Shown here: piece after piece, positions 43,858 through 52,543 of the stretch
Layout of the letters: each line of letters starts with the position of its first letter
Position numbering within the stretch: the stretch's first letter is position 1
Origin: Arenibacter sp040216555
GTDB taxonomy: Bacteria > Bacteroidota > Bacteroidia > Flavobacteriales > Flavobacteriaceae
DNA: 64,000 nucleotides
Assembly (NCBI GenBank): GCA_040216555.1
Contig: JAVJOW010000033.1
Coordinates: 124,001 to 188,000 of the forward strand
Direction of reading: 5' to 3'
Position numbers and translations under genes: made by a program
Notes under the pieces: model-generated
Database searches by the model: none
Told to the model about the DNA's origin: nothing
Seen by the model: only the letters and a program-made list of their open reading frames with translations

Positions 43858-46326
43858 TTGAGACTTTTTAAATTTTTTTTTCTTGTCGTTTTAGCATTTT
43901 CGGCAACCATTCTAAAAGCACAAACGGCTACCATAACCGGTGTGGTTTTTGACGAAAACCAAAAACCTTTGCCCAATGTCAATATTGCATCCAAAAACCA
44001 AGGAACTTTTTCCGATGCGAACGGGTTTTATATATTGGAAATTATAGCGGACCAGGAAATAACAATAACTTTTTCCCATTTAGGCAACGAAAAACTAATT
44101 ATCAAAGATCTTATTCTGAATACCAATGAGAATTATGAATTCAACCCTGTTCTAAAAAATGAGGCAATACTTATTGCCGAGGTTGTCGTAACCCCTTCCG
44201 GCAGTAGGTATGCTGAGGGAGTTACAACCATTTCATCAGATATTGTTCGAAATATTCCAGGACCCAATGCGGGAGTGGAGAATATCCTAAAGCTTTTGCC
44301 CGGGGTATCCTCCAACAATGAGCTTAGCACACAATACATGGTTAGAGGCGGCAATTTTGACGAAAATTTGGTGTATATCAATGACATTGAGATCTATAGG
44401 CCCTTTTTAATACGCTCAGGACAACAGGAAGGTCTAAGTTTTATAAATAGTGATATGGTGGGAAACCTTCAATTTTCCGCAGGAGGCTTTCAAGCCAAGT
44501 ATGGGGATAAACTTTCTTCAGTTTTGGATATCAGCTATAAAACACCTGTTTCTTTTGGACTTAAAATAAATGCGACCCGCCTAGGGACTTCGACCACTTT
44601 GGAAAGCGTATCCAAAAACAAAAAAGTATCTTCCTTGACCAGCATCAGGTCCAGGGACAACAGTCTCCTTGTAAATAGTCAGAACACCAATAGCAACTAT
44701 GACCCCTCATTTTTTGATATTCAACAATATACCACCTTCATATTTTCCAACAAATTTCGAATTAGCTACCTAGGAAATATTTCTATTAACAATTACAGAA
44801 ACCAACCCTTTACCAGGCAGACCAATTTTGGTACTCTGAATGACATAAAAACCTTGACGGTCTATTATTCAGGAAGTGAAAAAAACCAATATAGGACCAA
44901 CTTAAACGCCCTGAAAGCGGAATACCAATTAAACGATAAAACCACTTTAAAATTTATTTCCTCCCTTTATTTTAATAGGGAGCAAGAGTATTCCGATGTA
45001 ATATCCCAATACCGGCTTAGTGAATTAAATGCAGGTCTTGGAGACGATATCCCTGGGGAACCTGCCACTATAAATGGCTTGGCCACACAATACAATCGGG
45101 CCAGAAATGATCTGGATGCAAAAATTTTCAATTTGGAGCATAAAGGCACCCATACCAAAAATGGAAGGTCCATTTCATGGGGGCTTAAATACGAGCACAC
45201 CCACATTAGAGACCAAATTAGGGAGTCAGAATTCCTGGATTCTCTGGGATATATGGTAAGGCCTCCCGATGCCGGTTATAATCGCAATGAACCCGAAATA
45301 CCCTTTGAAGCTCCCTTGCTGCCCTACGAGGGTGTTATTGCCAGGAATTCGGTAAACACCCACAAATTCTCAGGCTTTGCGCAATACAGCCAGAGAACAC
45401 AGTGGAACGATCATAGCATATATTATAATATTGGAGCCAGGGCCGGCCATTGGGTAGTGAATGGCAAAAACCTAAAAAACAGCTCACATACCATATTTAG
45501 TCCCAGGGCCCAATTTTCAATAAAGCCAAATTGGGCAAAAGATATGCTGTTCAGACTCTCCGGGGGCGTCTACCAACAGCCGCCATTATACAGGGAATTA
45601 AGGGATATCAATGGTACCGTGCATCCTGAAGTGGAGGCCCAAAAATCCTATCACATTGTATTTGGAAACCAATATAGTTTTAAATTGTGGCAAAGGCCCT
45701 TTACACTGATCAGTGAGGCTTATTGGAAAAAAATAACCCATGTAAATCCCTATACCTTGGAGGATGTACGTATAAGATATGCAGCCCAAAACAATGCAAA
45801 AGCCTACGCATATGGGGCAGAATTAAGGCTTAACGGCGCCTTTGTCCCCGGTACGGAGTCATGGTTTAGTTTAGGTTACCTCAAAACAAAGGAGAACATT
45901 AATGACCAAGGCTATATTTCAAGGCCCACAGACCAGCGATTAAAGGTCGGTATTCTCTTTCAAGATTATATGCCAGAAGTACCGGACCTTAAGATGTACC
46001 TTAACCTAGTTTATAACACTGGATTGCCGGGAGGTTCACCTAGCTATACCGACCCTTACCTTTATCAAAATAGATTAAGGGATTATAAGCGTGCAGATTT
46101 GGGAATTTCCTATATTTTTGTAGGAGCTAATAAAACCAACGACAAAAATTCGTTTTTACGTGTTTTCAAGGATTTAAGTGGCGGATTTGAAATATTTAAT
46201 TTATTTAATAACCAAAATTCCATAACAAACACTTGGGTTAGGGATTTGGTAAATGAACAACAATTTGCAGTACCCAATTTTATGACCGGTCGTATCTTAA
46301 ATATAAAAATAGAGATGCGCTTTTAG
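43858..46326 (+). CDS. TonB-dependent receptor with CarboxypepD_reg domain
   Basis: An outer-membrane receptor of 823 residues. From the TTG at 43858 a clean signal peptide follows (MRLFKFFFLVV to LKAQ); an earlier frame extends into the M23 gene but would break the signal. Then a carboxypeptidase regulatory-like domain (about 25-105: GVVFDENQKPLPNVNIA), the TonB plug (about 110-225: GPNAGVENILKLLPGVSS, MVRGGNFDENLVYINDI) and a beta-barrel to the C-terminal Phe (IKIEMRF). No SusD partner is next to it. The start codon lies 4 bases after the M23 stop, so it is coupled to the peptidase. Confidence 0.92.
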   Translation: MRLFKFFFLVVLAFSATILKAQTATITGVVFDENQKPLPNVNIASKNQGTFSDANGFYILEIIADQEITITFSHLGNEKLIIKDLILNTNENYEFNPVLKNEAILIAEVVVTPSGSRYAEGVTTISSDIVRNIPGPNAGVENILKLLPGVSSNNELSTQYMVRGGNFDENLVYINDIEIYRPFLIRSGQQEGLSFINSDMVGNLQFSAGGFQAKYGDKLSSVLDISYKTPVSFGLKINATRLGTSTTLESVSKNKKVSSLTSIRSRDNSLLVNSQNTNSNYDPSFFDIQQYTTFIFSNKFRISYLGNISINNYRNQPFTRQTNFGTLNDIKTLTVYYSGSEKNQYRTNLNALKAEYQLNDKTTLKFISSLYFNREQEYSDVISQYRLSELNAGLGDDIPGEPATINGLATQYNRARNDLDAKIFNLEHKGTHTKNGRSISWGLKYEHTHIRDQIRESEFLDSLGYMVRPPDAGYNRNEPEIPFEAPLLPYEGVIARNSVNTHKFSGFAQYSQRTQWNDHSIYYNIGARAGHWVVNGKNLKNSSHTIFSPRAQFSIKPNWAKDMLFRLSGGVYQQPPLYRELRDINGTVHPEVEAQKSYHIVFGNQYSFKLWQRPFTLISEAYWKKITHVNPYTLEDVRIRYAAQNNAKAYAYGAELRLNGAFVPGTESWFSLGYLKTKENINDQGYISRPTDQRLKVGILFQDYMPEVPDLKMYLNLVYNTGLPGGSPSYTDPYLYQNRLRDYKRADLGISYIFVGANKTNDKNSFLRVFKDLSGGFEIFNLFNNQNSITNTWVRDLVNEQQFAVPNFMTGRILNIKIEMRF

Positions 46327-46444
46327 TACTGAAAATAAGTTTTATTAGCACAATGAAATGCACATGGGGCAATTACATTTTTAAACCCCAATTGGAAATA
46401 TCAATCCAAATAATGTGTAAAATATAAAGAACAAATAGTAATAG

Positions 46445-47098
46445 ATGAAAAATATTCTGGTAATAATTTCCGCCTTTATTTGCCTAGGTGTATCCGCTCA
46501 AAAGAACATTTATGAAAGTGAAAAGTTTGATGAATTGAGCCAAGATCATGCGAATTTGGCCATTATCCCATTCTTGACCAATTTGGAATTGAAGGATGAA
46601 ATATCCAATGCAGAATTAAAAGATTTGGAAGAGAAGGAAGGCTACGCCGTACAGGACGCCCTGGAAACTTATTTTTCCCAAAGAAAAAAGAAAAAGAAGT
46701 TTTCTGTTGACTTCCAGAATACAAAAAACACCAATGCCATCCTTAAACAAAATGGTATTTCGTACGACAATATTGATGTTTACAGCGTAAAGGAACTAGC
46801 ACAAATTCTAGAAGTTGATGGCATCATTAGTGGCACGTTATACTTAAACGTTCTACTATCGAAAGGTGTTCCAACAGAATTTAGCCTTTTGGATTATATT
46901 AAGGGCGATGCCAACTATGGCCGCATAGGCGTAAAAATAAGTGACGGTTCAACAGGCAAATTACTCTGGAAATACGAAAAACAGATTAATAAGAAATCGG
47001 GAAAGAATACTACAGACCTCATCGATCTGATGATGAAACTTGCTTCCAGAAAATTCCCTTACGACCGGGAACGCCCAAGAGACCGAAAAAAGAACTAA
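46445..47098 (+). CDS. Exported protein of unknown function
   Basis: A 217-residue protein with signal peptide (ICLGVSAQ) and an alpha/beta domain: ANLAIIPFLTNLEL, a helix with RKKKKKF, VKELAQILEVDGIISGTLYLN and RIGVKISDGSTGKLLWKYE. The pattern (strand with IIPF, glycine-rich turn, DGSTGKLLW strand) resembles periplasmic lipoproteins of the GNA1162/CsgG-like kind, but I cannot place it. It follows a TonB receptor and is convergent with the cysteine desulfurase gene, overlapping by 4 bases. Confidence 0.7.
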   Translation: MKNILVIISAFICLGVSAQKNIYESEKFDELSQDHANLAIIPFLTNLELKDEISNAELKDLEEKEGYAVQDALETYFSQRKKKKKFSVDFQNTKNTNAILKQNGISYDNIDVYSVKELAQILEVDGIISGTLYLNVLLSKGVPTEFSLLDYIKGDANYGRIGVKISDGSTGKLLWKYEKQINKKSGKNTTDLIDLMMKLASRKFPYDRERPRDRKKN

Positions 47099-48243
47099 TC
47101 GGAACCATATTCACTTAACACCTCAACAACGTAATCCAATTCTTCTTTGGTATTATATTTTGAGAAGGAAAAGCGCAAAGAAGGCTTTTCCATGTCTTCA
47201 GGGGAAAGTATTTCCGCGAGAACATGCGAACCAATATCGCTACCGGACTGGCATGCACTGCCTTTGGAACAGGCTATACCCTTTAGATCCAAATGGAACA
47301 ATAACATCAGCGCTTTATCAGAATCAAAAGGTAGGCGCACATTCACTAGGGTATAGGTACCGCCCTCACTGTCTCCGGAAAGTCCATTAAAGGCCACATT
47401 GGGAATTGCTTTGGATATTTTTTCTATAAAATATCTTTTTAGCTCCGTCACATAACTCCTTTCTTCATCCAAGTGATCATAAGCCGATTTAAAGGCCTCT
47501 TCCAAACCTACAATATTATGAAACGGTTCAGTTCCTGCCCTAAAACCACGTTCTTGCGATCCTCCAAAAATCAAGGGTTTTAGACCAGTATGTCTTTTAA
47601 TATAAGCAAATCCAACCCCTTTGGGACCATGAAATTTATGTGCTGCAGCGGTCAAAAAATGGGCATTGGATTTCTGCACATCCCATGGGAAATGTCCAAT
47701 GGACTGTACCGTATCCGAATGAAATAAGGCATCATGTTCCTGGCAAAGTTTGCCGACCGCCTCTATATCCGTAATATTGCCTATTTCATTGTTCACATGC
47801 ATTAGGCTTACTAATTTTTTACTTCCATCCCTCTTCAGCAGCGCCTCCAAATGGGCAAGATCCGGATTTCCATAGCTATCCAAATCTACAAATAGGAGAT
47901 CAATATCATATTCCTTGGCCAGTGCTTCGGCCGTGTGTAATACGGCATGATGTTCTATTTTTGAAGTGATCAAGGTTTTTACCCCAAGATCCCTGACACT
48001 GCATCTAAGAATCATATTATCCGCTTCGGTACCTCCAGAAGTAAAGATTATCTCCGCAGGGTGAGCATTTAAATACTTTGCAATAGTTTTTCTTGTTTTT
48101 TCAATAGCTGTTTTAGCCGTCCTTCCAAAACCGTGGGAAGAAGATGGATTACCATAGCAATTTGCCAAGGCATCTTGCATTGTTGAGATCACTTCGGGTC
48201 TAACCTGTGTGGTTGCGGCACTATCCAAATAAACCTTTTTCAT
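47095..48243 (-). CDS. Cysteine desulfurase (IscS/NifS family)
   Basis: PLP enzyme that takes sulfur from cysteine for Fe-S and thio-cofactors. From ATG 48243 it has 382 residues: N-terminal YLDSAATT, TSGGTEADN, PLP lysine Lys203 in AAHKFHGPKG, and the sulfur-carrying Cys331 in SKGSACQSG. The frame is open to 48294, but that start would add an unrelated hydrophobic tail. No iscU or other Fe-S genes are next to it, so which pathway it serves is not shown. Confidence 0.93.
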   Translation of the reverse strand: MKKVYLDSAATTQVRPEVISTMQDALANCYGNPSSSHGFGRTAKTAIEKTRKTIAKYLNAHPAEIIFTSGGTEADNMILRCSVRDLGVKTLITSKIEHHAVLHTAEALAKEYDIDLLFVDLDSYGNPDLAHLEALLKRDGSKKLVSLMHVNNEIGNITDIEAVGKLCQEHDALFHSDTVQSIGHFPWDVQKSNAHFLTAAAHKFHGPKGVGFAYIKRHTGLKPLIFGGSQERGFRAGTEPFHNIVGLEEAFKSAYDHLDEERSYVTELKRYFIEKISKAIPNVAFNGLSGDSEGGTYTLVNVRLPFDSDKALMLLFHLDLKGIACSKGSACQSGSDIGSHVLAEILSPEDMEKPSLRFSFSKYNTKEELDYVVEVLSEYGSD

Positions 48244-48365
48244 TAAAAAAAATATCAAATTAAAAACTTTCCGAACACCAGAAAAGATTGCCAAAATTAC
48301 TTGAAATAAAGTTAATTTCCTGTAAAATGCTCATAAACCTCTAGGATTATAACTTATATTTCGAT

Positions 48366-48373
48366 TAAATTTG
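48366..48373 (+). promoter_or_regulatory. -7 element, nearly touching the ATG at 48378
   Basis: Exact TAnnTTTG (taaatttg), 4 bases before the ATG. Confidence 0.6.
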
Positions 48374-48377
48374 AGGC

Positions 48378-48887
48378 ATGAAAAATCTCTTGACTTTCCT
48401 TTTGTGCTTATCCCTGTATTCATGCAATGATGGGGATTTAACCATAGAAACCATAGACTTTGACGATATCGATATAGATTACTGTGGCACTAAGGTAACT
48501 ACAAGCACCACATTATTCTTCAAAATTAACGGCAACGAAGCGCTAATACTCACATTAGCCAGTGGGACACTTAAAAATGAAGCTTCTGACGGCGAGGTTG
48601 AATATCCTATCTCCTCTAGCACCACGCTCACCTATCGTGATTTTTCCGATGATGTTTCAAGTAATTATTTTTGCGATCTTATCCCGGCAACCGAACCTAC
48701 GGTAATCGAAGAAATTGAAGCAGAAAGTGGCTCCGTGCTTATAACCACCACAGAAATAGTTGATGGTGAGAGCACTTCCTATGAACATACCATAAGGCTT
48801 AGCGAGATTACTTTTATCAATGCATCCAACAATCAGCGCATAACCGATTTAAGTATCAATGATTTTGGCACTGTGACGACCAATTAA
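48378..48887 (+). CDS. Lipoprotein of unknown function
   Basis: A 169-residue lipoprotein (LSLYSC, Cys16) with an acidic DFDDIDIDYC segment right after the anchor and a beta-rich body full of Thr, Ser and Glu. I recognise no family. Single gene, own promoter, ending next to the convergent Smr gene. Confidence 0.75.
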   Translation: MKNLLTFLLCLSLYSCNDGDLTIETIDFDDIDIDYCGTKVTTSTTLFFKINGNEALILTLASGTLKNEASDGEVEYPISSSTTLTYRDFSDDVSSNYFCDLIPATEPTVIEEIEAESGSVLITTTEIVDGESTSYEHTIRLSEITFINASNNQRITDLSINDFGTVTTN

Positions 48888-49436
48888 TCATGGGGTGTTC
48901 TGAAAAAAATATACTTCAGTAGCCCCCATACCGTATTTCTGGTAGTCCGCGTCATAATACTTTGCGTTTTCATACCTCTTAAAGAGATAATGTAGTTCTT
49001 CTTTCAAAATTCCTTCCCCGACTCCGTGAATGAATACCACCTTTTGTATCTTTTTACGAATAGCGAAATCCAGTTGACGTTTGGCCGTATCAAGTTGAAG
49101 GTTCAACATTTCAAAATTGGTCATTCCTTTTGTGGAGGGTGTTAACTTATCTATATGCAGATCAACTTCCATCTGTGGGGCGTACCGTTCCTTGGGCCTT
49201 ATTTTCCTACTGTGCCTATTCTTCGGCAATTCCTTCTCTGCCTTTATTTTGGCCACCTCAAAATTGGACACTTTAATAACATTGGATCCGGCAATTTTCA
49301 ATAATTCGTCCGCCGTATATTTCAATAAGAAACCGTCCTTACTTTCCACCATAATTTGCCCACCATTTATTTTTACCACAATCCCTTGAACAATATCATC
49401 GATGGCCTCTACTTGATCTCCTACCTTAAAATCCAT
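48888..49436 (-). CDS. Smr-domain protein
   Basis: A 182-residue protein. An N-terminal KOW/SH3-like part (FKVGDQVEAIDDIVQGIVVKI, shown as VGDQVEAIDD) is followed by a basic linker and a C-terminal Smr domain (about 95-180) with VDLHIDKL and the signature HGVGEGILKEEL. Smr domains act as nucleases or nucleic-acid binders; here no MutS part is attached. It overlaps the stop of the upstream small membrane gene by one base (TAATG), so the two are translationally coupled. Confidence 0.85.
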   Translation of the reverse strand: MDFKVGDQVEAIDDIVQGIVVKINGGQIMVESKDGFLLKYTADELLKIAGSNVIKVSNFEVAKIKAEKELPKNRHSRKIRPKERYAPQMEVDLHIDKLTPSTKGMTNFEMLNLQLDTAKRQLDFAIRKKIQKVVFIHGVGEGILKEELHYLFKRYENAKYYDADYQKYGMGATEVYFFQNTP

Positions 49437-49633
49437 TAGCTATTTTCTTTGTCTTTTTCCTCATCCCTATTTTGATCTATACTCCACAACTGTGTGGTCT
49501 TGTAAAGACCAAACATTAACAGGACAATTCCAATGCTCAATGCATATTCCTCATGCATTATATAGTCTCCCAACCCAGCAATTACAGCTCCTGCCAGTAT
49601 CAGTACCAAATAAAAAGTCCGTTTTGTTTTCAT
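49436..49633 (-). CDS. Small membrane protein coupled to the Smr gene
   Basis: A 65-residue protein with two hydrophobic segments (about 5-22 and 30-47) and a charged Asp/Lys/Glu-rich C-terminus. No family recognised. An exact -7 promoter box begins 4 bases upstream, and the stop shares one base with the Smr start, which supports it as a real gene. Confidence 0.7.
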   Translation of the reverse strand: MKTKRTFYLVLILAGAVIAGLGDYIMHEEYALSIGIVLLMFGLYKTTQLWSIDQNRDEEKDKENS

Positions 49634-49637
49634 TGCC

Positions 49638-49645
49638 CAAAAATA
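49638..49645 (-). promoter_or_regulatory. -7 element for the small membrane/Smr operon
   Basis: Exact TAnnTTTG (tatttttg, minus strand), 4 bases before the ATG at 49633. Confidence 0.6.
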
Positions 49646-49692
49646 ATAGTATTTTTCGGTAAAGAATTATATTAGTACTTTAAATAATCCTG

Positions 49693-49995
49693 ATGGCAAT
49701 TCTCTTGGAACTGGAAAATTATATGCTGCCTTGTATGAACAAGCAGATTTTCGGCATTGAGTGTCCAGGTTGCGGAATTCAACGTTCTATTTCATATCTG
49801 TTGGACGGCAATTTTATAGAGGCTCTAAAGATATACCCGGCCATTTATACCATTATATTTCTAGTTGGTTTTATTGGTGCCTCCCTCTTGTTCGATATCA
49901 AAAACTCCTTTAAGATCAAAATCTATCTTTTATACCTAAACGCTGGAATCATCATAGTTAGTTACATTTACAAAATGGTTCATCTAATACTTTAA
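49693..49995 (+). CDS. DUF2752 membrane protein, copy 1
   Basis: A 100-residue membrane protein with two to three hydrophobic segments. The family signature CPGCGIQRS (Cys29-x2-Cys32) follows a short N-terminal helix, as in DUF2752 proteins, whose role is unknown; the paired cysteines could bind a metal or form a disulfide. It starts a run of four small membrane-protein genes on the plus strand; the next starts 7 bases after its stop. Confidence 0.85.
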   Translation: MAILLELENYMLPCMNKQIFGIECPGCGIQRSISYLLDGNFIEALKIYPAIYTIIFLVGFIGASLLFDIKNSFKIKIYLLYLNAGIIIVSYIYKMVHLIL

Positions 49996-50002
49996 AAAAA
50001 TT

Positions 50003-50341
50003 ATGGAACAACAAAAATTACCCAACGCAACACTAATATTGGTTTTCGGGATTATTTCAATAGTTACCTGCTGCTGCTATGGAATTATTGGACTGATATT
50101 TGGGATAATAGGCCTTATTCTAGCAAAAAAATCCACTATGCTCTACGCAGTAAATCCCAGTATGTATGAAGGGTACAACAATGTTAAATTAGGTAAAACC
50201 TTATCGATTATAGGTATTGTTTTGAATATTCTAGTAATCTTCTTCTTCATTTGGATCATCTCTATTATTGGTTGGGATGCCTTACAGAACGAAGAACTTA
50301 TGAGGGAGAGAATGGAAGATTATTTTCAAAACCTTCAATAG
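50003..50341 (+). CDS. CCC-motif membrane protein
   Basis: A 112-residue protein with a double-helix pattern: a first hydrophobic segment containing the striking VTCCCYG triple cysteine (about residues 17-23), a short polar loop (KKSTMLYAVNPSMYEGY) and a second hydrophobic segment, ending in an acidic tail. This is the layout of the flavobacterial CCC-motif membrane family. Function unknown. Between DUF2752 and CD225 genes. Confidence 0.82.
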   Translation: MEQQKLPNATLILVFGIISIVTCCCYGIIGLIFGIIGLILAKKSTMLYAVNPSMYEGYNNVKLGKTLSIIGIVLNILVIFFFIWIISIIGWDALQNEELMRERMEDYFQNLQ

Positions 50342-50378
50342 ATTTTATTACAACCCATCAATTTAATCAAGCATTTTT

Positions 50379-50663
50379 ATGGAAAACAACCAAACCCGTC
50401 CCAAACCGAACAATTATTTGGTTTTAGCGATTATCAGTACTGTATTCTGCTGCCTGATTCCTGGTATAGTGAGTATTGTGAATGCCGCCAAAGTAAATGA
50501 GGCTTATGCCCTAGGTAATTATGAACAGGCCGAAAGAGCCTCTAAAAATGCGAAAACATGGGCTATCGTTGGTATTGCTATAGCTGGCTTGTTTTGGCTC
50601 ATATATATCGCCTTTTTTGGCCTTGCCCTTTTTGGAGGATTAATGAGCGGAGGTGATTTCTAA
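50379..50663 (+). CDS. CD225/dispanin family protein
   Basis: A 94-residue two-helix membrane protein. The CD225 pattern is clear: a first membrane segment LAIISTVFCCLIPGIVSIV, the loop NAAKVNEAYALGNYEQA with AERASKNAKTWAIVG leading into the second segment. Dispanins include animal IFITM proteins; bacterial roles are not settled. The last 11 bases overlap the next gene in another frame. Confidence 0.87.
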   Translation: MENNQTRPKPNNYLVLAIISTVFCCLIPGIVSIVNAAKVNEAYALGNYEQAERASKNAKTWAIVGIAIAGLFWLIYIAFFGLALFGGLMSGGDF

Positions 50664-51066
50664 CAAAAAGAAAATATTTGGAGTGATAATTTTAGGAGTG
50701 GTATTCTTTGGAATATTGCTCCTTTATTTTTTCAGCAACCCAAGTAGTTCCAACCACTTTCCACAATGTCCATTTTTGACTGCCACAGGCTATTATTGTA
50801 CGGGATGTGGAAGTCAGCGGGCACTGCACGATTTACTCCATTTGGATATAATTGGTGTAGCCAAACATAACCTACTCTTTATTCCTGCGTTTTTATTGAT
50901 TGCCTACCATTGGTTTCGAAGCTATGCACCGGTAAAAGGCAAAGAAAGTTTACCAGATTTACTATATCACCCCAAAACTCCCATGGTGCTATTGATAATA
51001 ATTACCCTCTTCACAATTTTTAGAAATATAGACCTATATCCTTTTACCCTTTTGGCTCCAGAATAA
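50653..51066 (+). CDS. DUF2752 membrane protein, copy 2
   Basis: A 137-residue membrane protein with three hydrophobic segments and the family signature CTGCGSQRA (a variant of CPGCGxQR, with Thr for Pro). The start is GTG at 50653, inside the end of the CD225 gene; no later Met keeps the first helix. It closes the four-gene small-membrane-protein cluster. Confidence 0.83.
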   Translation: MISNKKKIFGVIILGVVFFGILLLYFFSNPSSSNHFPQCPFLTATGYYCTGCGSQRALHDLLHLDIIGVAKHNLLFIPAFLLIAYHWFRSYAPVKGKESLPDLLYHPKTPMVLLIIITLFTIFRNIDLYPFTLLAPE

Positions 51067-51096
51067 AAAAAGCCCGTTACAATATCCATAACGGGC
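51065..51096 (-). terminator. Terminator after rocD
   Basis: 8-bp stem gcccgtta/taacgggc (51072-51079 with 51089-51096), with the T run on the minus-strand side. It lies 22 bases past the rocD stop and also separates it from the DUF2752 gene. Confidence 0.82.
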
Positions 51097-51118
51097 AATC
51101 TGTTCGGGGTGTGGAATA

Positions 51119-52399
51119 TTATTTTTCAAACTTCTTCAGCGTTTGAATTATAATCCCAACACATTCCAAAAGTTGTTCTTTATTCATTACTAAAGGAGGA
51201 GCGAACCTAATAATATTTCCATGGGTTGGTTTCGCCAAAAGTCCATTATCCCTTAATGCCAAACAAATGTCCCAAGCAGTTGAGCTATCTTCCGTGTCGT
51301 TAATCAAAATGGCATTTAACAATCCTTTACCCCTGACAGCTTTTACAATATTACTATTTGGTATAAACTTATTGAGTTCCTCCCTGAACAACACACCCAA
51401 TTGATATGCATTTTCCGCAAGTCCTTCTTCCTTGACTACCTCTAGAGCAGCTATGCCCACTGCTGCTGCCACTGGATTACCTCCAAAAGTACTACCATGA
51501 CTACCAGGTTTTATAACCTCCATGATTTCGTCATTGGCCAAAACTCCGGAGATAGGATAAGCTCCTCCTGAAAGTGCCTTTCCCAAAATTAATATGTCCG
51601 GTTTCACCTCTGGCAGCCCACTGCAGTGCCTGTCAGGACAACTACAATTGCCACAGGTAGCCAATAATTTACCTGTACGGGCTATTCCTGTCTGTACCTC
51701 ATCGGCAATAAAAAGTACATTATGCTTTTTACACAATTCTCGCGCCTCGACAAGATAATCATCAGAAGGGACATATACTCCAGCTTCTCCTTGAATTGGC
51801 TCAACAAGGAATCCAGCAATATTCTTATCACTTTCCAAAACCTCTTCCAAAGCGTTTATATTATCGTACTCAATCTTAATAAAGCCTTCTGTATAAGGGC
51901 CATAGTTTTTGCGAGCAATAGGATCATTGGAAAATGAGATAATGGTAGTAGTCCGTCCGTGAAAATTATTTTCACAAACAACAATCTGCGCCTGGTTTTC
52001 AGGAATACCCTTTTTCTCATAGGCCCATTTTCTACAAATTTTAAGAGCGGTTTCCACCGCTTCGGCCCCAGTATTCATGGGTAATAATTTGTTGTAGCCA
52101 AATGTTTGTGTGGCCAACTTCTCAAATTTTCCGAGCATATCATTGTAGAAGGCCCTGGAAGTCAAGGTAAGGGTTTGAGCCTGTTTTATCATGGCATTGA
52201 CAATTTTAGGGTGACAATGCCCTTGGTTTACAGCAGAATAGGCGGACAAAAAGTCGTAATACCTTTTTCCTTCAACATCCCAAACAAAAACTCCTTCTCC
52301 CCTACTTAAAACAACAGGCAGCGGATGATAGTTGTGCGCTCCGAATTTTTCTTCCAATGCAATGGCATCTTCAGAAGATAATTTTTCCAAAACCGACAT
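51119..52399 (-). CDS. rocD: Ornithine--oxo-acid transaminase
   Basis: PLP enzyme moving the delta-amino group of ornithine to 2-oxoglutarate, linking arginine and proline metabolism. 426 residues: YHPLPVVLSRGEGVFVWD near the start (shown as YHPLPVVL), NTGAEAVETALK, ADEVQTGIARTG, and the PLP lysine in LILGKALSGG. The frame is open to 52498, but the ATG at 52399 (MSVLEKL) gives the family start; the extra 33 residues look unrelated. An insert with CGNCSCPDRHC between the aspartate and lysine motifs has four cysteines in an unusual cluster. Confidence 0.94.
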   Translation of the reverse strand: MSVLEKLSSEDAIALEEKFGAHNYHPLPVVLSRGEGVFVWDVEGKRYYDFLSAYSAVNQGHCHPKIVNAMIKQAQTLTLTSRAFYNDMLGKFEKLATQTFGYNKLLPMNTGAEAVETALKICRKWAYEKKGIPENQAQIVVCENNFHGRTTTIISFSNDPIARKNYGPYTEGFIKIEYDNINALEEVLESDKNIAGFLVEPIQGEAGVYVPSDDYLVEARELCKKHNVLFIADEVQTGIARTGKLLATCGNCSCPDRHCSGLPEVKPDILILGKALSGGAYPISGVLANDEIMEVIKPGSHGSTFGGNPVAAAVGIAALEVVKEEGLAENAYQLGVLFREELNKFIPNSNIVKAVRGKGLLNAILINDTEDSSTAWDICLALRDNGLLAKPTHGNIIRFAPPLVMNKEQLLECVGIIIQTLKKFEK

Positions 52400-52543
52400 G
52401 ATTAAATAACTTTTAAATAAAACTTTAGCAATTCCTTCTTGGGGAGAGAAATCATCCTTCTTTTGTAGAGACCGCAAATTACGAATTGTAACTTGCATCC
52501 TAAAATTTTAGGACATTGATTTTTGATTGGAAAAACCTACCAC

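Noticed and set aside
42165..46326. Polysaccharide utilisation locus around the TonB receptor, or around the sulfatase at 53569-55038
   Set aside because: No SusD-like gene or glycoside hydrolase lies near either, so a PUL cannot be claimed.
49693..51066. CD225/DUF2752 cluster as an antiphage system
   Set aside because: No nuclease, toxin, kinase or sensor next to it and no mobile-element context, so only a membrane-module reading is supportable.
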